Source: Bacteroidia bacterium (GTDB taxonomy: Bacteria > Bacteroidota > Bacteroidia > J057 > JADKCL01). Taken from it: a DNA stretch of 64,000 nucleotides. The DNA lies in the NCBI GenBank assembly GCA_020635905.1, contig JACJYV010000001.1:868001-932000 (forward strand), given 5' to 3'. The translations under genes were made by a program, and so were the position numbers. The notes beneath the pieces were generated by a model. That model worked only from the letters and a program-made list of their open reading frames with translations, was not told the DNA's origin and ran no database searches. This document shows, piece by piece, positions 1 through 8,094 of the stretch (position 1 is its first letter; each line of letters opens with the position of its first letter).

Positions 1-1338
1 AATGGCGCCAGAATTGATGGCCCTGAGGAAGTAATTGAGGAGGCCCTGCCCGGTGGCGGCGTCATCGAAAATGTCACCCGAAAGGGTGGCGCGGGCCGCT
101 TTTCCAACAAAGTTGGAGAGGCGGTTGGCGGCTTCGGCGAAGCTTTCCAGGAAAAAAGCAAAGACTGCGGCATAGCGCACGGGTAACTGAGCGGGATTGA
201 GATCCCAACCCTGGTAGAGGCCCATGTAAAGGGAATGACGGTTGTGGTCGTAGGCCATTTTCCAGGCGCGGTGCACCACCGCGGTATTTTCCCGCACCTG
301 ATCGGGGGTAAGGTTGGCGCCGCGGTGCGGGCCTACGGGCATGGTGTTGGTGGCTCCGTCAGAGAGGAAAATGCCGGTGTGATTCAGTGCAACTTTGGTC
401 ATGAGGTGGGCAAAATCGCACACGGGATGGCCCATATCCTGGTACATGGCCGTGATATTATTGGAAGCCGTGTAATCGTAGGTGCCAAAGGCAACCCGGG
501 TCATGCGGCCTTCACTGGCTTTGACCAGCTTCATGAGGGGATTGGTTCCTTCGGAACTCATCACGGCCTGGGTGGTTTCCACCATCATTTCCATTTTGAG
601 GCTGCCAGCGGCCAGTTCAGTATTACTTTCGAGGGCTTCGAGCAGGCGTACCATGGCCCGAACCTGTTCGGGAATGGTGACTTTGGGAAGCATGACGATG
701 AAATTTTCGGGCAGTTTGCCGCCAGTTTCTTTGGAGAGCGCGGTAATGAAAATATCCAGGGTGCGGGCCCCGCGGTGTTTCATTTCTTCGGTAAATGGCT
801 TGACCCGAATGCCAATGAAGGGGGGCAAGGTGCCGTTTTTCATGCCTTTGGCCACTTCCCGGGCTGCCTGAACGGCAGTTTGGTCTTCCTCTTCGTCGCT
901 GCGGTTGCCAAAGCCATCCTCAAAATCAATGCGAAAATCTTCGACTGCTTCTCTCTGAAGTTTGCTCACCACGCGGTTGTACACGTCATAAGTCAGCCAG
1001 GCAGGACTGTCATCGCGATTTCCGGCGGAAAGCGCATCCAGTTTTTCCTGCAGAGCCTGAATGGCCAGGGCTTCCGTGGGCAGGTGCTGATGACCTGGCA
1101 ATTGCAGTACGCGGGCCAGCACGGTAAAATCGGGCGCATATTCCTTCAAATTGCGCAAGGCAATCTCGCCCATTTTGGAGGCAGTATCTGCGCTGAACAG
1201 GTCCGCGCCGCCATAGACCGTATGCACAGGCTGGCGATGCTCTGTGTCGCCGGGATAAAGGTGCTGGAAAGCCAGATTGGCGGTACGAAGTTCGTCGAAG
1301 ATGGCGTCGCGGGTATTTTGGGGGATGGAGGTTTTCAT
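1..1338 (-). CDS. DUF6986 / CitE-like aldolase-lyase family protein (3' end outside window)
   Basis: The frame stays open for 446 codons to the window edge, so the C-terminus is missing. The start is the ATG at 1338, giving MKTSIPQNTRDAIFDELR. The protein resembles the DUF6986 family, whose members are often labelled phosphoenolpyruvate kinase, and is related to the HpcH/HpaI-citrate lyase beta fold. Visible signatures are VEDFRIDFEDGFGNRSDEEE (acidic metal/CoA-type motif), KMEMMVETTQAVM and VAFGTYDYTASNNI, the last like the GxxDYTA motif of CitE lyases. The gene lies 128 bp downstream of uraH-uraD on the same strand. That context suggests a carbon-carbon lyase or condensing enzyme acting on the glyoxylate end of purine breakdown; this is inference, since the reaction of the family is not visible in the sequence. 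Confidence 0.75.
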   Translation of the reverse strand, partial: MKTSIPQNTRDAIFDELRTANLAFQHLYPGDTEHRQPVHTVYGGADLFSADTASKMGEIALRNLKEYAPDFTVLARVLQLPGHQHLPTEALAIQALQEKLDALSAGNRDDSPAWLTYDVYNRVVSKLQREAVEDFRIDFEDGFGNRSDEEEDQTAVQAAREVAKGMKNGTLPPFIGIRVKPFTEEMKHRGARTLDIFITALSKETGGKLPENFIVMLPKVTIPEQVRAMVRLLEALESNTELAAGSLKMEMMVETTQAVMSSEGTNPLMKLVKASEGRMTRVAFGTYDYTASNNITAMYQDMGHPVCDFAHLMTKVALNHTGIFLSDGATNTMPVGPHRGANLTPDQVRENTAVVHRAWKMAYDHNRHSLYMGLYQGWDLNPAQLPVRYAAVFAFFLESFAEAANRLSNFVGKAARATLSGDIFDDAATGQGLLNYFLRAINSGAI

Positions 1339-1349
1339 TTTTTTGTAGG

Positions 1350-1425
1350 AGTGGTAGGAATTAGGAGTTAGGCTTTAGGAGTTGGGAGTTGGGAGTTAGG
1401 TTTTGGGGATTAGGAATTAGGGAAA
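1350..1425. repeat. Low-complexity run of GGAGTTA/GGAGTTG heptamers
   Basis: The spacer upstream of the DUF6986 gene contains a degenerate run of GGAGTTAGG and GGAGTTGGGAGTTGGGAGTTA units. Such text-like G/T-rich runs occur in intergenic DNA of many Bacteroidota. No coding capacity or hairpin was seen. Confidence 0.5.
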
Positions 1426-1466
1426 AGCACTTGGGGCCGTGGCTCAAAACTCGCAACTAAAAAATT

Positions 1467-1808
1467 TTAGCTTCCACGGTAGGTGGTAAAGCCAAACGGA
1501 CTAAGCAACAGGGGTATATGATAATGGGATTCGTCGCTGATTTCGAAGGTGATCATCACGTAGGGATAAAATGTTTTGATTCCCTGGTTCGAAAAATAGG
1601 TTCCTGACTGAAAAAGCATGCGGTAAACGCCTTTTTCCAGGTGGGTTCCTTCTGGAATGAAGCCGGGGATGCGGCCATCTGCATTGGTGACGCCCTTGGC
1701 AATTTCAATCCATTCGCCTTTGGCAGACTGGTAGCGAAGCAGGGTTTCGATCCCGGCGCCGGGTTTGCCTGAGGAGGTGTCGAGAACGTGGGTGGATATG
1801 GTGATCAT
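1467..1808 (-). CDS. uraH: 5-hydroxyisourate hydrolase (transthyretin-like)
   Basis: This 113-residue protein has the usual length of bacterial HIU hydrolases. It starts ITISTHVLDTSSGKPG, with the family His in STHVLD, and ends with the diagnostic transthyretin-related C-terminal motif YRGS. It opens the ring of 5-hydroxyisourate, the product of urate oxidation, to give OHCU. It overlaps uraD by 4 bp (ATGA), so translation is probably coupled, and it supplies the step between PuuD and UraD, both encoded in this window. There is no signal peptide, so it is cytoplasmic. Confidence 0.93.
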   Translation of the reverse strand: MITISTHVLDTSSGKPGAGIETLLRYQSAKGEWIEIAKGVTNADGRIPGFIPEGTHLEKGVYRMLFQSGTYFSNQGIKTFYPYVMITFEISDESHYHIPLLLSPFGFTTYRGS

Positions 1809-2308
1809 GAGAATAATTTTTCGAGACGAAGATGGGTAATTTTGTTTTGCTCGGCTGCGGCAATTTTCAATTCTGTGTCCCGGTCGTGAGGAAGGCGTGA
1901 ATTTAATAATTCCAGCATTTCGGCGGCAGATTTTCCCGCGGCGCAGACGATGAAAATGAAGCCAAACCGGGCTTCATAGGCTGCATTGCCAGCGGCCAGT
2001 TGTTCGATCACGGCGTGAGAGGCGGTTTTGACCGAGGCCTGCTCCCCTTCTGACCAGGTGGCGGTGGAGGCAAATTTTTTGGCCAGACTGGCCGTGTCCC
2101 CGATTTTGGGGTGGTGAGAGAAGGCTTCCAGAAAATCTTCTTCCTGACATCCTGCCCAGGCCAGGTCTGATATCTGGAGAATGTGGGCCAGATTCACGTA
2201 GGGACGGGCCTCGGCCACCACGGCGGCCCATTTGGAGGCTCCGCAGCAGCGCATGAGGTCTTCAGTGGCAAATTCCGCGGGGAGGGAATTGAATCGTTCG
2301 AATGTCAT
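1805..2308 (-). CDS. uraD: 2-oxo-4-hydroxy-4-carboxy-5-ureidoimidazoline decarboxylase
   Basis: This 167-residue all-helical protein matches the OHCU decarboxylase family. Conserved blocks include RCCGASKWAAVVAEARPY near the N-terminus, FLEAFSHHPKIGD (the catalytic His sits in the HPKIGD motif), the EQASV stretch, and AYEARFGFIFIVCAAGKSA towards the C-terminus. It converts OHCU stereospecifically to S-allantoin. It is the first gene of a uraD-uraH pair with a 4-bp overlap. The start at 2308 gives MTFERFNSLPAEF, typical of the family. Confidence 0.93.
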   Translation of the reverse strand: MTFERFNSLPAEFATEDLMRCCGASKWAAVVAEARPYVNLAHILQISDLAWAGCQEEDFLEAFSHHPKIGDTASLAKKFASTATWSEGEQASVKTASHAVIEQLAAGNAAYEARFGFIFIVCAAGKSAAEMLELLNSRLPHDRDTELKIAAAEQNKITHLRLEKLFS

Positions 2309-2631
2309 GGGTTAAAATTATGAATTTTTGGCGGGGGATGAAGGGATTTTGCGGGGATTTCGTTTTGGGGCGGAAGCCGGAGTTGGTTGGGGTGGAAACC
2401 CCTGGTTTTTTTGCGGGCGGGGGACATTTGGGCTGCGGGGCCCCGAATGCCGGCTTTGGCCCTGGCCGGCAATTCGGGGGAAGGGAGGCAGGTGCAGGCA
2501 GAACGCAGGCCCCCGCCCGACCGGTTTTCCAGACGGAGCAACCCCCAGGTGAAAAGAGATTTTTCCCAAACCTGCAAAATTCGATGTAATTGCCTGTTTT
2601 TCAGGATTATTCAAAATTTTTAAATATTTCG
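2309..2631. other. GC-rich spacer with a strong imperfect hairpin
   Basis: No gene is evident in this stretch between the divergent uraD and the cobalamin riboswitch. It holds a GC-rich segment with a 14-15 bp stem: CCCCGAATGCCGGC at 2441-2454 faces GCCGGCAATTCGGGG at 2465-2479, with one bulged base. Short frames here have no homology signal and appear on both strands, as expected of GC-rich DNA. Confidence 0.55.
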
Positions 2632-2665
2632 TTTGGCGATTTCCGGATTTTATTGTCTAACTTTG
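2632..2665 (+). promoter_or_regulatory. Bacteroidota-type promoter for the cobalamin riboswitch transcript
   Basis: TTTG at 2632-2635 and TAACTTTG at 2658-2665 match the Bacteroidota -33 (TTTG) and -7 (TAnnTTTG) elements with a 22-bp spacer. The predicted transcript start falls just at the beginning of the cobalamin aptamer, which supports the call. Confidence 0.6.
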
Positions 2666-2668
2666 TGG

Positions 2669-2860
2669 GGAACGGTCAAGGGAATCCGGTTCAAATCCGG
2701 AGCAGTCCCCGCTGCTGTAAGCTCATTTTCATCTTCGGTCAAATCAAAAGCCACTGTCCTGCGGGATGGGAAGGCAGCCGCAAGAGAGCAAGCCAGAAAA
2801 CCTGTCGTTCGATTTTTAAGGATTCGTGCTTTCGGGTTGAAAGGCGGCGAATGTATGTCC
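2669..2860 (+). promoter_or_regulatory. Cobalamin (B12) riboswitch
   Basis: The aptamer core is easy to recognise: GGGAATCCGGTTCAAATCCG, then AGCAGTCCCCGCTGCTGTAA, GCCACTG, GGGATGGGAAGGCAGCCG, and the B12 box AGCCAGAAAACCTGTCG at about 2790-2806. The sequence after the box (TTCGTGCTTTCGGGTTGAAAGG) resembles the extension often found before TonB receptors in Bacteroidota. It sits directly upstream of a TonB-dependent receptor gene. B12 binding is expected to lower expression of the btuB-btuG transcript. The outer boundaries are approximate. Confidence 0.93.
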
Positions 2861-2923
2861 AGGCATGCTTTCTCCAAAAAATTTCACTTAAGCTGAGTCC
2901 GGTTTAAAGATTTTTAACCGGAA

Positions 2924-4840
2924 ATGAAGCAATTTTTAATCCATATTTTGTCCTGTGGGGCGATGTTGTCGGGGCTGATTTCGGCCCGGGCGCAGAGTCT
3001 GCCCGACAGTGTGACCCTGCCGCCGGTCAATATCACGGGCCAGCGGAGCCAGGTGTTTCAGACGGGTCTGCGGGTTACAGTGCTGGATTCCAATACTTTG
3101 GCGGCGGACCCTACGGCTGATCTGGGAGAGGTACTGAGCCGTCACGGTTCGGTTTTTGTGAAGGATTATGGCCCGGGCAGCCTCTCTACGCTGAGTTTTC
3201 GGGGCACAGGGGCCGAACATACGCGGGTGATGTGGGAAGGGGTACCGTTGAATTCGCCCGCTTTGGGGCTGGCTGATCTTTCCATTTTGCCGTGTTTTCT
3301 GTTTGGGCAGGCCGAAATTGTGCATGGTGGCGCCAGCGCCCTGACCGGGGTTTCAGCTTTGGGTGGACAAATCAGGCTGGAGCAAGCGCCGGGTTATGCA
3401 AAGGGTGTGCGGACGCGGGTGAATCTGGTGGGCGGAAGTTATGGGGATTATCAGGCGGGAGGCGGAATTACGGCTGGAACTGCACGTTTTCAAAGCCGCA
3501 CTTCGGGTTTTTACCATTCAGCCGCCAATAATTTTGCGTTTAAAAATACGGCTTTGGCGGGTGCGCCTGTGGTGCGCCAGACCAATGCGCGGTTTCGGCA
3601 ATATGCGGTTTTGCAGTCCTTTTCATGGCAGATTAATCCCAATCAGGAGCTGAAAGCCGGGGTGTGGTACCAGTCTGTTTTCAGACAAATTCCGCCTTCG
3701 ATGACAGTTCCCACGGCCCAGGCCGTGGAACGGGACAGCAGCCTGCGGGCGTTTGTGGCCTGGAAATCGGGCTGGAACGGCGGAAATCTGCGCATCAGCA
3801 CTTCGTGGTCGGACGAGTTTGTGGGATATGTGGATCCGCCTGCGCAGGTGGTTTCTGATCTTTTTGTACGTACGTCCTATTCTGAGGCTGAATTTCGTCA
3901 CCTGATCGGCAGCAAGCTGATTGTGCACGGGGGCGGCATTTTCAATGCCTCTTTTGCCCGGTCCGTCAATTTTGGCGGCACGGTGCATGACCTGCGGGGT
4001 GCGGTTTTTGCGGGAGCCAAGTTGGAATTTGTACCTGGCTGGACAGCCAGCGGCATTTTGAGGAAGGATTTTACCCTGAACCAAAATCCGCCTTTGATCC
4101 CGCTCATGGGATTGGAAGGCATTCTGATTCCCCGCAAGCTCAAAATCAAGGGAGGTCTTTCCCGGACTTTCAATCTGCCTACGTTGAATCAAAAGTATTG
4201 GATTCCCGGCGGGAACCCTGATTTGCGGCCCGAACGGGGCTGGAATGGGGAAATCGGGCTGGAATTGCTCAAATTGAAGGGTTTTTCGGGTGAATTGACT
4301 GCCTATCATTCACGGGTGAATGACTGGCTGCTTTGGGCTCCCCAGCCCAATACGGGCCTCTGGAGTCCGTTTAACCTGAAACAGGTGACGGTGAACGGAA
4401 TGGAAGCGACTGGAAGGTGGGAAAAGGCCCTGGGTAAAGTCTGGCTGAATATTAAAGGGAATTATGCCCTGAATTTTTCCCGTAACACCCAGACCAACTT
4501 GGGTTCTCAGGAAGGGATTATTGGCAAACAACTGATCTATGTACCTGTGCATGCGGGGAACCTGAATGTGGGTCTGACCTGGAAAAACCTATGGTTGGGG
4601 TTGAATCACCAGGCCGCAGGCCTGCGGTACACCACCACGGACAACCGCCGCAGTCTGGATCCTTATGTGGTGGGAGGATTCAATGCGGGCTACGCGCTGA
4701 AAAGTAAAAAGGCAGGTGATTTTGTCTTCACTGCCCAACTGAATAATATCTGGAATGCTTCCTATCAGGCGGTCGAGTGGCGGGCTATGCCCCGCCTGAG
4801 CGGCCAACTGGGGCTTGACTGGCAAATTCCAGCCAAATAA
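2924..4840 (+). CDS. btuB: TonB-dependent cobalamin receptor (BtuB-like)
   Basis: This 638-residue outer-membrane receptor has a signal peptide (residues 1-23, ending SARAQ), an N-terminal plug with LGEVLSRHGSVFVKDYGPG, STLSFRGTGAEHTRV and the VHGGASALTGVSALGG motif, then a long beta-barrel of about 450 residues. The length fits BtuB (about 600-650). The specificity call rests on the B12 riboswitch immediately upstream and on a BtuG-like gene starting 32 bp downstream, apparently in the same operon. It should import cobamides across the outer membrane using TonB energy. Identity as a cobalamin transporter is inferred from context; TonB receptor family membership is clear. Confidence 0.9.
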   Translation: MKQFLIHILSCGAMLSGLISARAQSLPDSVTLPPVNITGQRSQVFQTGLRVTVLDSNTLAADPTADLGEVLSRHGSVFVKDYGPGSLSTLSFRGTGAEHTRVMWEGVPLNSPALGLADLSILPCFLFGQAEIVHGGASALTGVSALGGQIRLEQAPGYAKGVRTRVNLVGGSYGDYQAGGGITAGTARFQSRTSGFYHSAANNFAFKNTALAGAPVVRQTNARFRQYAVLQSFSWQINPNQELKAGVWYQSVFRQIPPSMTVPTAQAVERDSSLRAFVAWKSGWNGGNLRISTSWSDEFVGYVDPPAQVVSDLFVRTSYSEAEFRHLIGSKLIVHGGGIFNASFARSVNFGGTVHDLRGAVFAGAKLEFVPGWTASGILRKDFTLNQNPPLIPLMGLEGILIPRKLKIKGGLSRTFNLPTLNQKYWIPGGNPDLRPERGWNGEIGLELLKLKGFSGELTAYHSRVNDWLLWAPQPNTGLWSPFNLKQVTVNGMEATGRWEKALGKVWLNIKGNYALNFSRNTQTNLGSQEGIIGKQLIYVPVHAGNLNVGLTWKNLWLGLNHQAAGLRYTTTDNRRSLDPYVVGGFNAGYALKSKKAGDFVFTAQLNNIWNASYQAVEWRAMPRLSGQLGLDWQIPAK

Positions 4841-4872
4841 ATCTGATTAGAAAAATATAAATCTCACATAAA

Positions 4873-5928
4873 ATGAAACTCAATTACTACTCTTTCCTGT
4901 TTCTTTTGACCTTGGTTGCAACCGGTCTGGCTGGTTGTAAAGACGGCCCGGGCAAGCCCAAAGGCGACTATGCCGACGGGGTGTTTTTTGTCAATGAGGG
5001 GGCATTCCTGTCTGGAAATTCGTCGATCTCATTTTACGATCGCAAGAAGAAAACGGTAACCCAGGGGGTTTTTGAGGATACCAATGATCGCCCTCTGGGC
5101 GATGTGTTTCAGTCCATGACTCTCTACGGCAAAACAGCTTTCCTGGTGGTGAATAACTCTCAAAAAATGGAAATCGTGAACGCAGGCTCTATGGAATCCA
5201 TTGCCACGGTGACCGGATTTGCCAGCCCGCGCTATGCGCTACCCATTGATGTGGACCGCACTTATGTTTCTGACTGGGTGAATAACCATGTTGCGGTAGT
5301 GGATATGGCTAGCAATACCATTACGGACACCATCCTGACCGGCAGCGGTCCTGAGCAGATGGTAATGTCGGGAAATTATGTCTTTGTGGCCAATTCTGGC
5401 GGATTTGGAGTGGACAGCACGATCACTGTGATTGATTTCAAGACCAATCAGGTGGTGCATACCATTGCCGCTGGCTACGGCCCCACGGCGATGTTGGTGG
5501 ACGAGAATGGCAAGGTATGGGTCCTTTGTCGGGGTGATTACGGCGATTTTGGCAACCTGCTTGACGATAAAGCTGGCAGCCTGATGCGCATCAATCCGTC
5601 TACCTGGGTGGTGGAAGCCACTTTTTCCTTTGGTCAGACCGAACATCCCACGGTGATGGTGCCCGGAGTGAGTGGATCTACTTTGTACTTCATGAACGGT
5701 GCGGTTTACCAGATGTCAATTGGGGATAACGCCCTTCCAACCCAGCCTTTTATCAACCGCAGCTTTTACGGTTTGGGCGTGGATCCCACAGATGGCATCA
5801 TTTATGGGGCTGACGCAGGCAATTTCAGCAGCGCTGGCAAAGTTTTCCGTTACAGCTCTTTGGGCGGGCTGCCTGTAGATTCGCTGGAAGCCGGGATTGC
5901 TCCCAACGGATTTGCTTTTCAACCCTGA
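4873..5928 (+). CDS. BtuG-like surface lipoprotein (YncE-type beta-propeller)
   Basis: This 351-residue protein has a lipoprotein signal with the lipobox LAGC (Cys22). The rest consists of repeating propeller blades with motifs such as NHVAVVDMASNTITDTI, GPEQMVMSGNYVFVANSGG and DSTITVIDFKTNQVVHTI, typical of YncE/DUF5074-like seven-bladed propellers. In Bacteroides, BtuG is such a lipoprotein, binds cobalamin at the cell surface and caps BtuB. The gene lies 32 bp downstream of the riboswitch-controlled btuB, so the same role is likely. It could instead be another periplasmic or surface propeller protein, but the context argues for BtuG. Confidence 0.8.
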   Translation: MKLNYYSFLFLLTLVATGLAGCKDGPGKPKGDYADGVFFVNEGAFLSGNSSISFYDRKKKTVTQGVFEDTNDRPLGDVFQSMTLYGKTAFLVVNNSQKMEIVNAGSMESIATVTGFASPRYALPIDVDRTYVSDWVNNHVAVVDMASNTITDTILTGSGPEQMVMSGNYVFVANSGGFGVDSTITVIDFKTNQVVHTIAAGYGPTAMLVDENGKVWVLCRGDYGDFGNLLDDKAGSLMRINPSTWVVEATFSFGQTEHPTVMVPGVSGSTLYFMNGAVYQMSIGDNALPTQPFINRSFYGLGVDPTDGIIYGADAGNFSSAGKVFRYSSLGGLPVDSLEAGIAPNGFAFQP

Positions 5929-5937
5929 TCAGGGTTG
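5920..5937. terminator. Perfect palindrome at the convergent gene junction
   Basis: CAACCCTGATCAGGGTTG is an 18-bp perfect palindrome that includes the stop codon of the BtuG-like gene and ends 1 bp before the stop codon of the convergent gene. There is no strong U-tract, so it may be a weak bidirectional terminator or mRNA 3'-end hairpin. Confidence 0.4.
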
Positions 5938-5938
5938 C

Positions 5939-7255
5939 TTATCTCCTGACTCCGAAGTCGTAGAATTCGCCGTTGGCTTTGAGCCAGAGGCCTGCAGGCT
6001 GCGAACTGCCGCCTGAAAAGTCGTCGGTGCCGATGCAAGGCATCTCGGCCTGGGCGGCCGAAAGGTCGAAATTCCAGCCTGAGCCTTCATTGCGGCGCAT
6101 TTCACGGGTAAAATTCTCGATTTTGTGGGGCAGGCGACGGTTTACAGCATCCGCAGCTTCGTTGCTTTCGGGTCCGTATTTGGAGTTCGTACTGTCGGCG
6201 ATGCGCTGGGCATGAAGTTTCAGGAGCACAGCCACCTGTGCGCTGGGATTATTGGGGTGCAGGTTCATGGCCTTTTGCACATCCGCAGGAGGTGTGGGCG
6301 TAAATGCGGGACGGCCATGATAAAGGTAAGCTGCCACCCCGAGCACTTCTGAACGCATTCCGCCAGCCACCAGCGAGTTCTCGCGGGTGGTATTCTGGCC
6401 TGCTTTGCAATTGCTTCCCACAAAGTTTTCGATGGTCTGCCGCATTACATCGTTTTGATAGGCAGGCGTTTCCATGATGGTTACAATGTCGTTGATGGCG
6501 TTGATATCCAGACGAATATTGTCTGAACCATTGAAATTGAGCCCGGAAAGATAAGGCGTTGCAGAAAGGGCATTTCCCAAATCTGTACCAGCCCAGCTTT
6601 GCAAAAGGGTATTCAATCTGCCGCCCGCATAACCGCTGCCCAGGGTAAAGGTCATGTTGTCGTAGGTATTGATGGCGGAAAATCCGCCTTCGTTGAGCAC
6701 AGCAAAGGCCTCAACGGCTTTTGCATAGTACTCACTGACCCCCGGAGTGTTGCGGTATTCGTCGGCCAGGTCGTAAATGGCGGCGCGGTTGGTGGTGCCG
6801 GGATAGAATATCCCCCAATATCCTCCCCGCTTGTACAGCCAGTAATTGCGGCTGCCAATGGTCATTTTGGCGCGGGAAACGCCTTTGGTTTTGATGTTGG
6901 TGAGGGCATTCCCGCCCAGAGTCTGACCCGCTACAGGATTGCCCTTGCTGGGGTCCCACTCGTTGGCGGCGGCCTGCGCGGCCTCATCCTCTTCAAGCAC
7001 TTGCCGGGCCAGGTCTTCATCGTAGCCTTCCTCGGTACACATGAGCTGGTCCATGCTGCTTTGCTGGCTCTCGTAGTAATTCTCTTCTGAACAGACCATT
7101 TCGTCCGGATTGTACATCTGGACGGGCTGGGTGGCGGATTCATCAGCCTTCAGTTGGAAGGGGGGCGGCGCAACTGCGGCGCTGGTTTCATTTCCGGTCA
7201 GCCCGAAGGGCTGGGCGTTGGCTTTTTGCTTCTCTTTTAACTCTTTTGGTTCCAT
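5939..7255 (-). CDS. Toxin-like protein with an eCIS/DUF4157-type N-terminal leader
   Basis: The protein has 438 residues. The N-terminal 100 or so are low-complexity and include PPPFQLKADESATQPVQ, a style of leader common in Bacteroidota proteins carrying DUF4157 or exported by contractile injection systems, followed by acidic Glu/Asp-rich sequence (DEDLARQVLEEDEAAQAAA). The central part (about 120-330) includes WGIFYPGTTNRAAIYDLADE and LNEGGFSAINTYDNMTFTLG, which loosely resembles lysozyme-like or peptidoglycan-hydrolase domains; that is inference. No signal peptide or membrane segment is present, and there is no injection-system or immunity gene nearby. It converges on the cobalamin operon. 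The function is unknown; a secreted or delivered effector is the best guess. Confidence 0.45.
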   Translation of the reverse strand: MEPKELKEKQKANAQPFGLTGNETSAAVAPPPFQLKADESATQPVQMYNPDEMVCSEENYYESQQSSMDQLMCTEEGYDEDLARQVLEEDEAAQAAANEWDPSKGNPVAGQTLGGNALTNIKTKGVSRAKMTIGSRNYWLYKRGGYWGIFYPGTTNRAAIYDLADEYRNTPGVSEYYAKAVEAFAVLNEGGFSAINTYDNMTFTLGSGYAGGRLNTLLQSWAGTDLGNALSATPYLSGLNFNGSDNIRLDINAINDIVTIMETPAYQNDVMRQTIENFVGSNCKAGQNTTRENSLVAGGMRSEVLGVAAYLYHGRPAFTPTPPADVQKAMNLHPNNPSAQVAVLLKLHAQRIADSTNSKYGPESNEAADAVNRRLPHKIENFTREMRRNEGSGWNFDLSAAQAEMPCIGTDDFSGGSSQPAGLWLKANGEFYDFGVRR

Positions 7256-7371
7256 AATGATGGAGTGTTTAAGGTTCTGATTGTGGAAAATGGCTTTTCC
7301 TCGTCCAAAATACTAAGGCAAACGCAATTTTTATTCACCTTGTATAAACATTCTTCTGGTTTTGAATATTT

Positions 7372-8085
7372 TCAGGTACCGGGATCCCCTTTTCTTCTCA
7401 ACATGGGGATTTTCAAACCGTTTTCTGAACATTCGATCAACTTTTCCAGTCTGCTTTGCTTCGTTTCTTCCCGTTTGGCACTGATTACCCACCAAATGGA
7501 CGGCTTTTTCACAGATTTGGGCAAATTTTCAAAAAATTCGAAGGCTTTTTCATGCTTTTTGAACTGTTCAAGAAAATTCTCTTCAAACTCCACCACCTGC
7601 TGCTCAAAGGAATAAACTCTCGATTTGGATTCCTTGCGCCTCGCAAATGCGGCCAGCCCGGCAGGTTCCATCAGCCCGGCTTCGGTCAGGTCTTCCACCA
7701 TTTTGATATTGACCGCGCTCCAGGTGCTGTTGGGTTTGCGGGGAGTGAATTTGTTTTTGTAGCTGATTTCGTCGATTCCGTGGCGCAGACTGTCAATCCA
7801 GCCAAAGCAAATGGCTTCAGCCACGCTTTCTGCCCAGGTGTTGCTGGGGATTCCACTCCCCTTTTTATGGGAACCTCTAAAAACTTCGAATCTCTGCGTT
7901 GGACTTGGTTCAGAAATGCTCATTTACGGTAGTAAACTGCGCTTTCCTCACCTGCGTCCGCCTTGATCTTCATCGTATTTAGAGGTTCCCTTATCATACC
8001 CCACCCACAATTCCTGTTCAGTCGCGTGATTTTCGGCCAGCCAGGCCCTGAAGTCGGCGGGAGTCGCAAAGAAAACGGGTTTCAT
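7372..8085 (-). pseudogene. YdeI/OmpD-associated family protein, split by a 122-bp inserted element
   Basis: Two parts of one protein are seen. The 5' part starts at the ATG at 8085 (MKPVFFATPADFRAWLAEN through ELWVGYDK) and the 3' part resumes KKGSGIPSNTWAESVAEAIC, running to KIPMLRRKGDPGT. This is the YdeI/OmpD-associated family, usually about 185 residues. An inverted-repeat element at 7869-7990 with a 4-bp direct repeat interrupts the codon for Lys32. Removing it and one repeat copy restores YDKKGSGIP exactly. The first part stops after 45 codons inside the element. The insertion is 126 bp net, so the frame is kept, and an ATG inside the element (7923) opens a 183-residue frame covering the rest. 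The start lies 9 bp after alc, so the gene was probably in its operon. Confidence 0.85.
7869..7990. mobile_element. 122-bp MITE-like inverted-repeat element (copy 1)
   Basis: The ends are GGGAACCTCTAAAAAC and, on the other strand, GGGAACCTCTAAATAC: terminal inverted repeats matching at 15 of 16 positions. TTAT flanks it on both sides (7865-7868 and 7991-7994), a 4-bp target duplication. It encodes no transposase, so it would be moved in trans, perhaps by an IS5-like enzyme (inference). A diverged second copy lies at 37320-37414. Confidence 0.85.
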
Positions 8086-8094
8086 AGGAAAAAA

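Noticed and set aside
235..1371. Long plus-strand open frame (378 codons) with many Gly, His and Phe codons
   Set aside because: It is antisense to the DUF6986 gene, whose reverse-strand protein has clear family motifs; the composition is typical of a shadow frame.
7869..7990. Complete insertion sequence
   Set aside because: At 122 bp it has no room for a transposase; only a non-autonomous element is supported.
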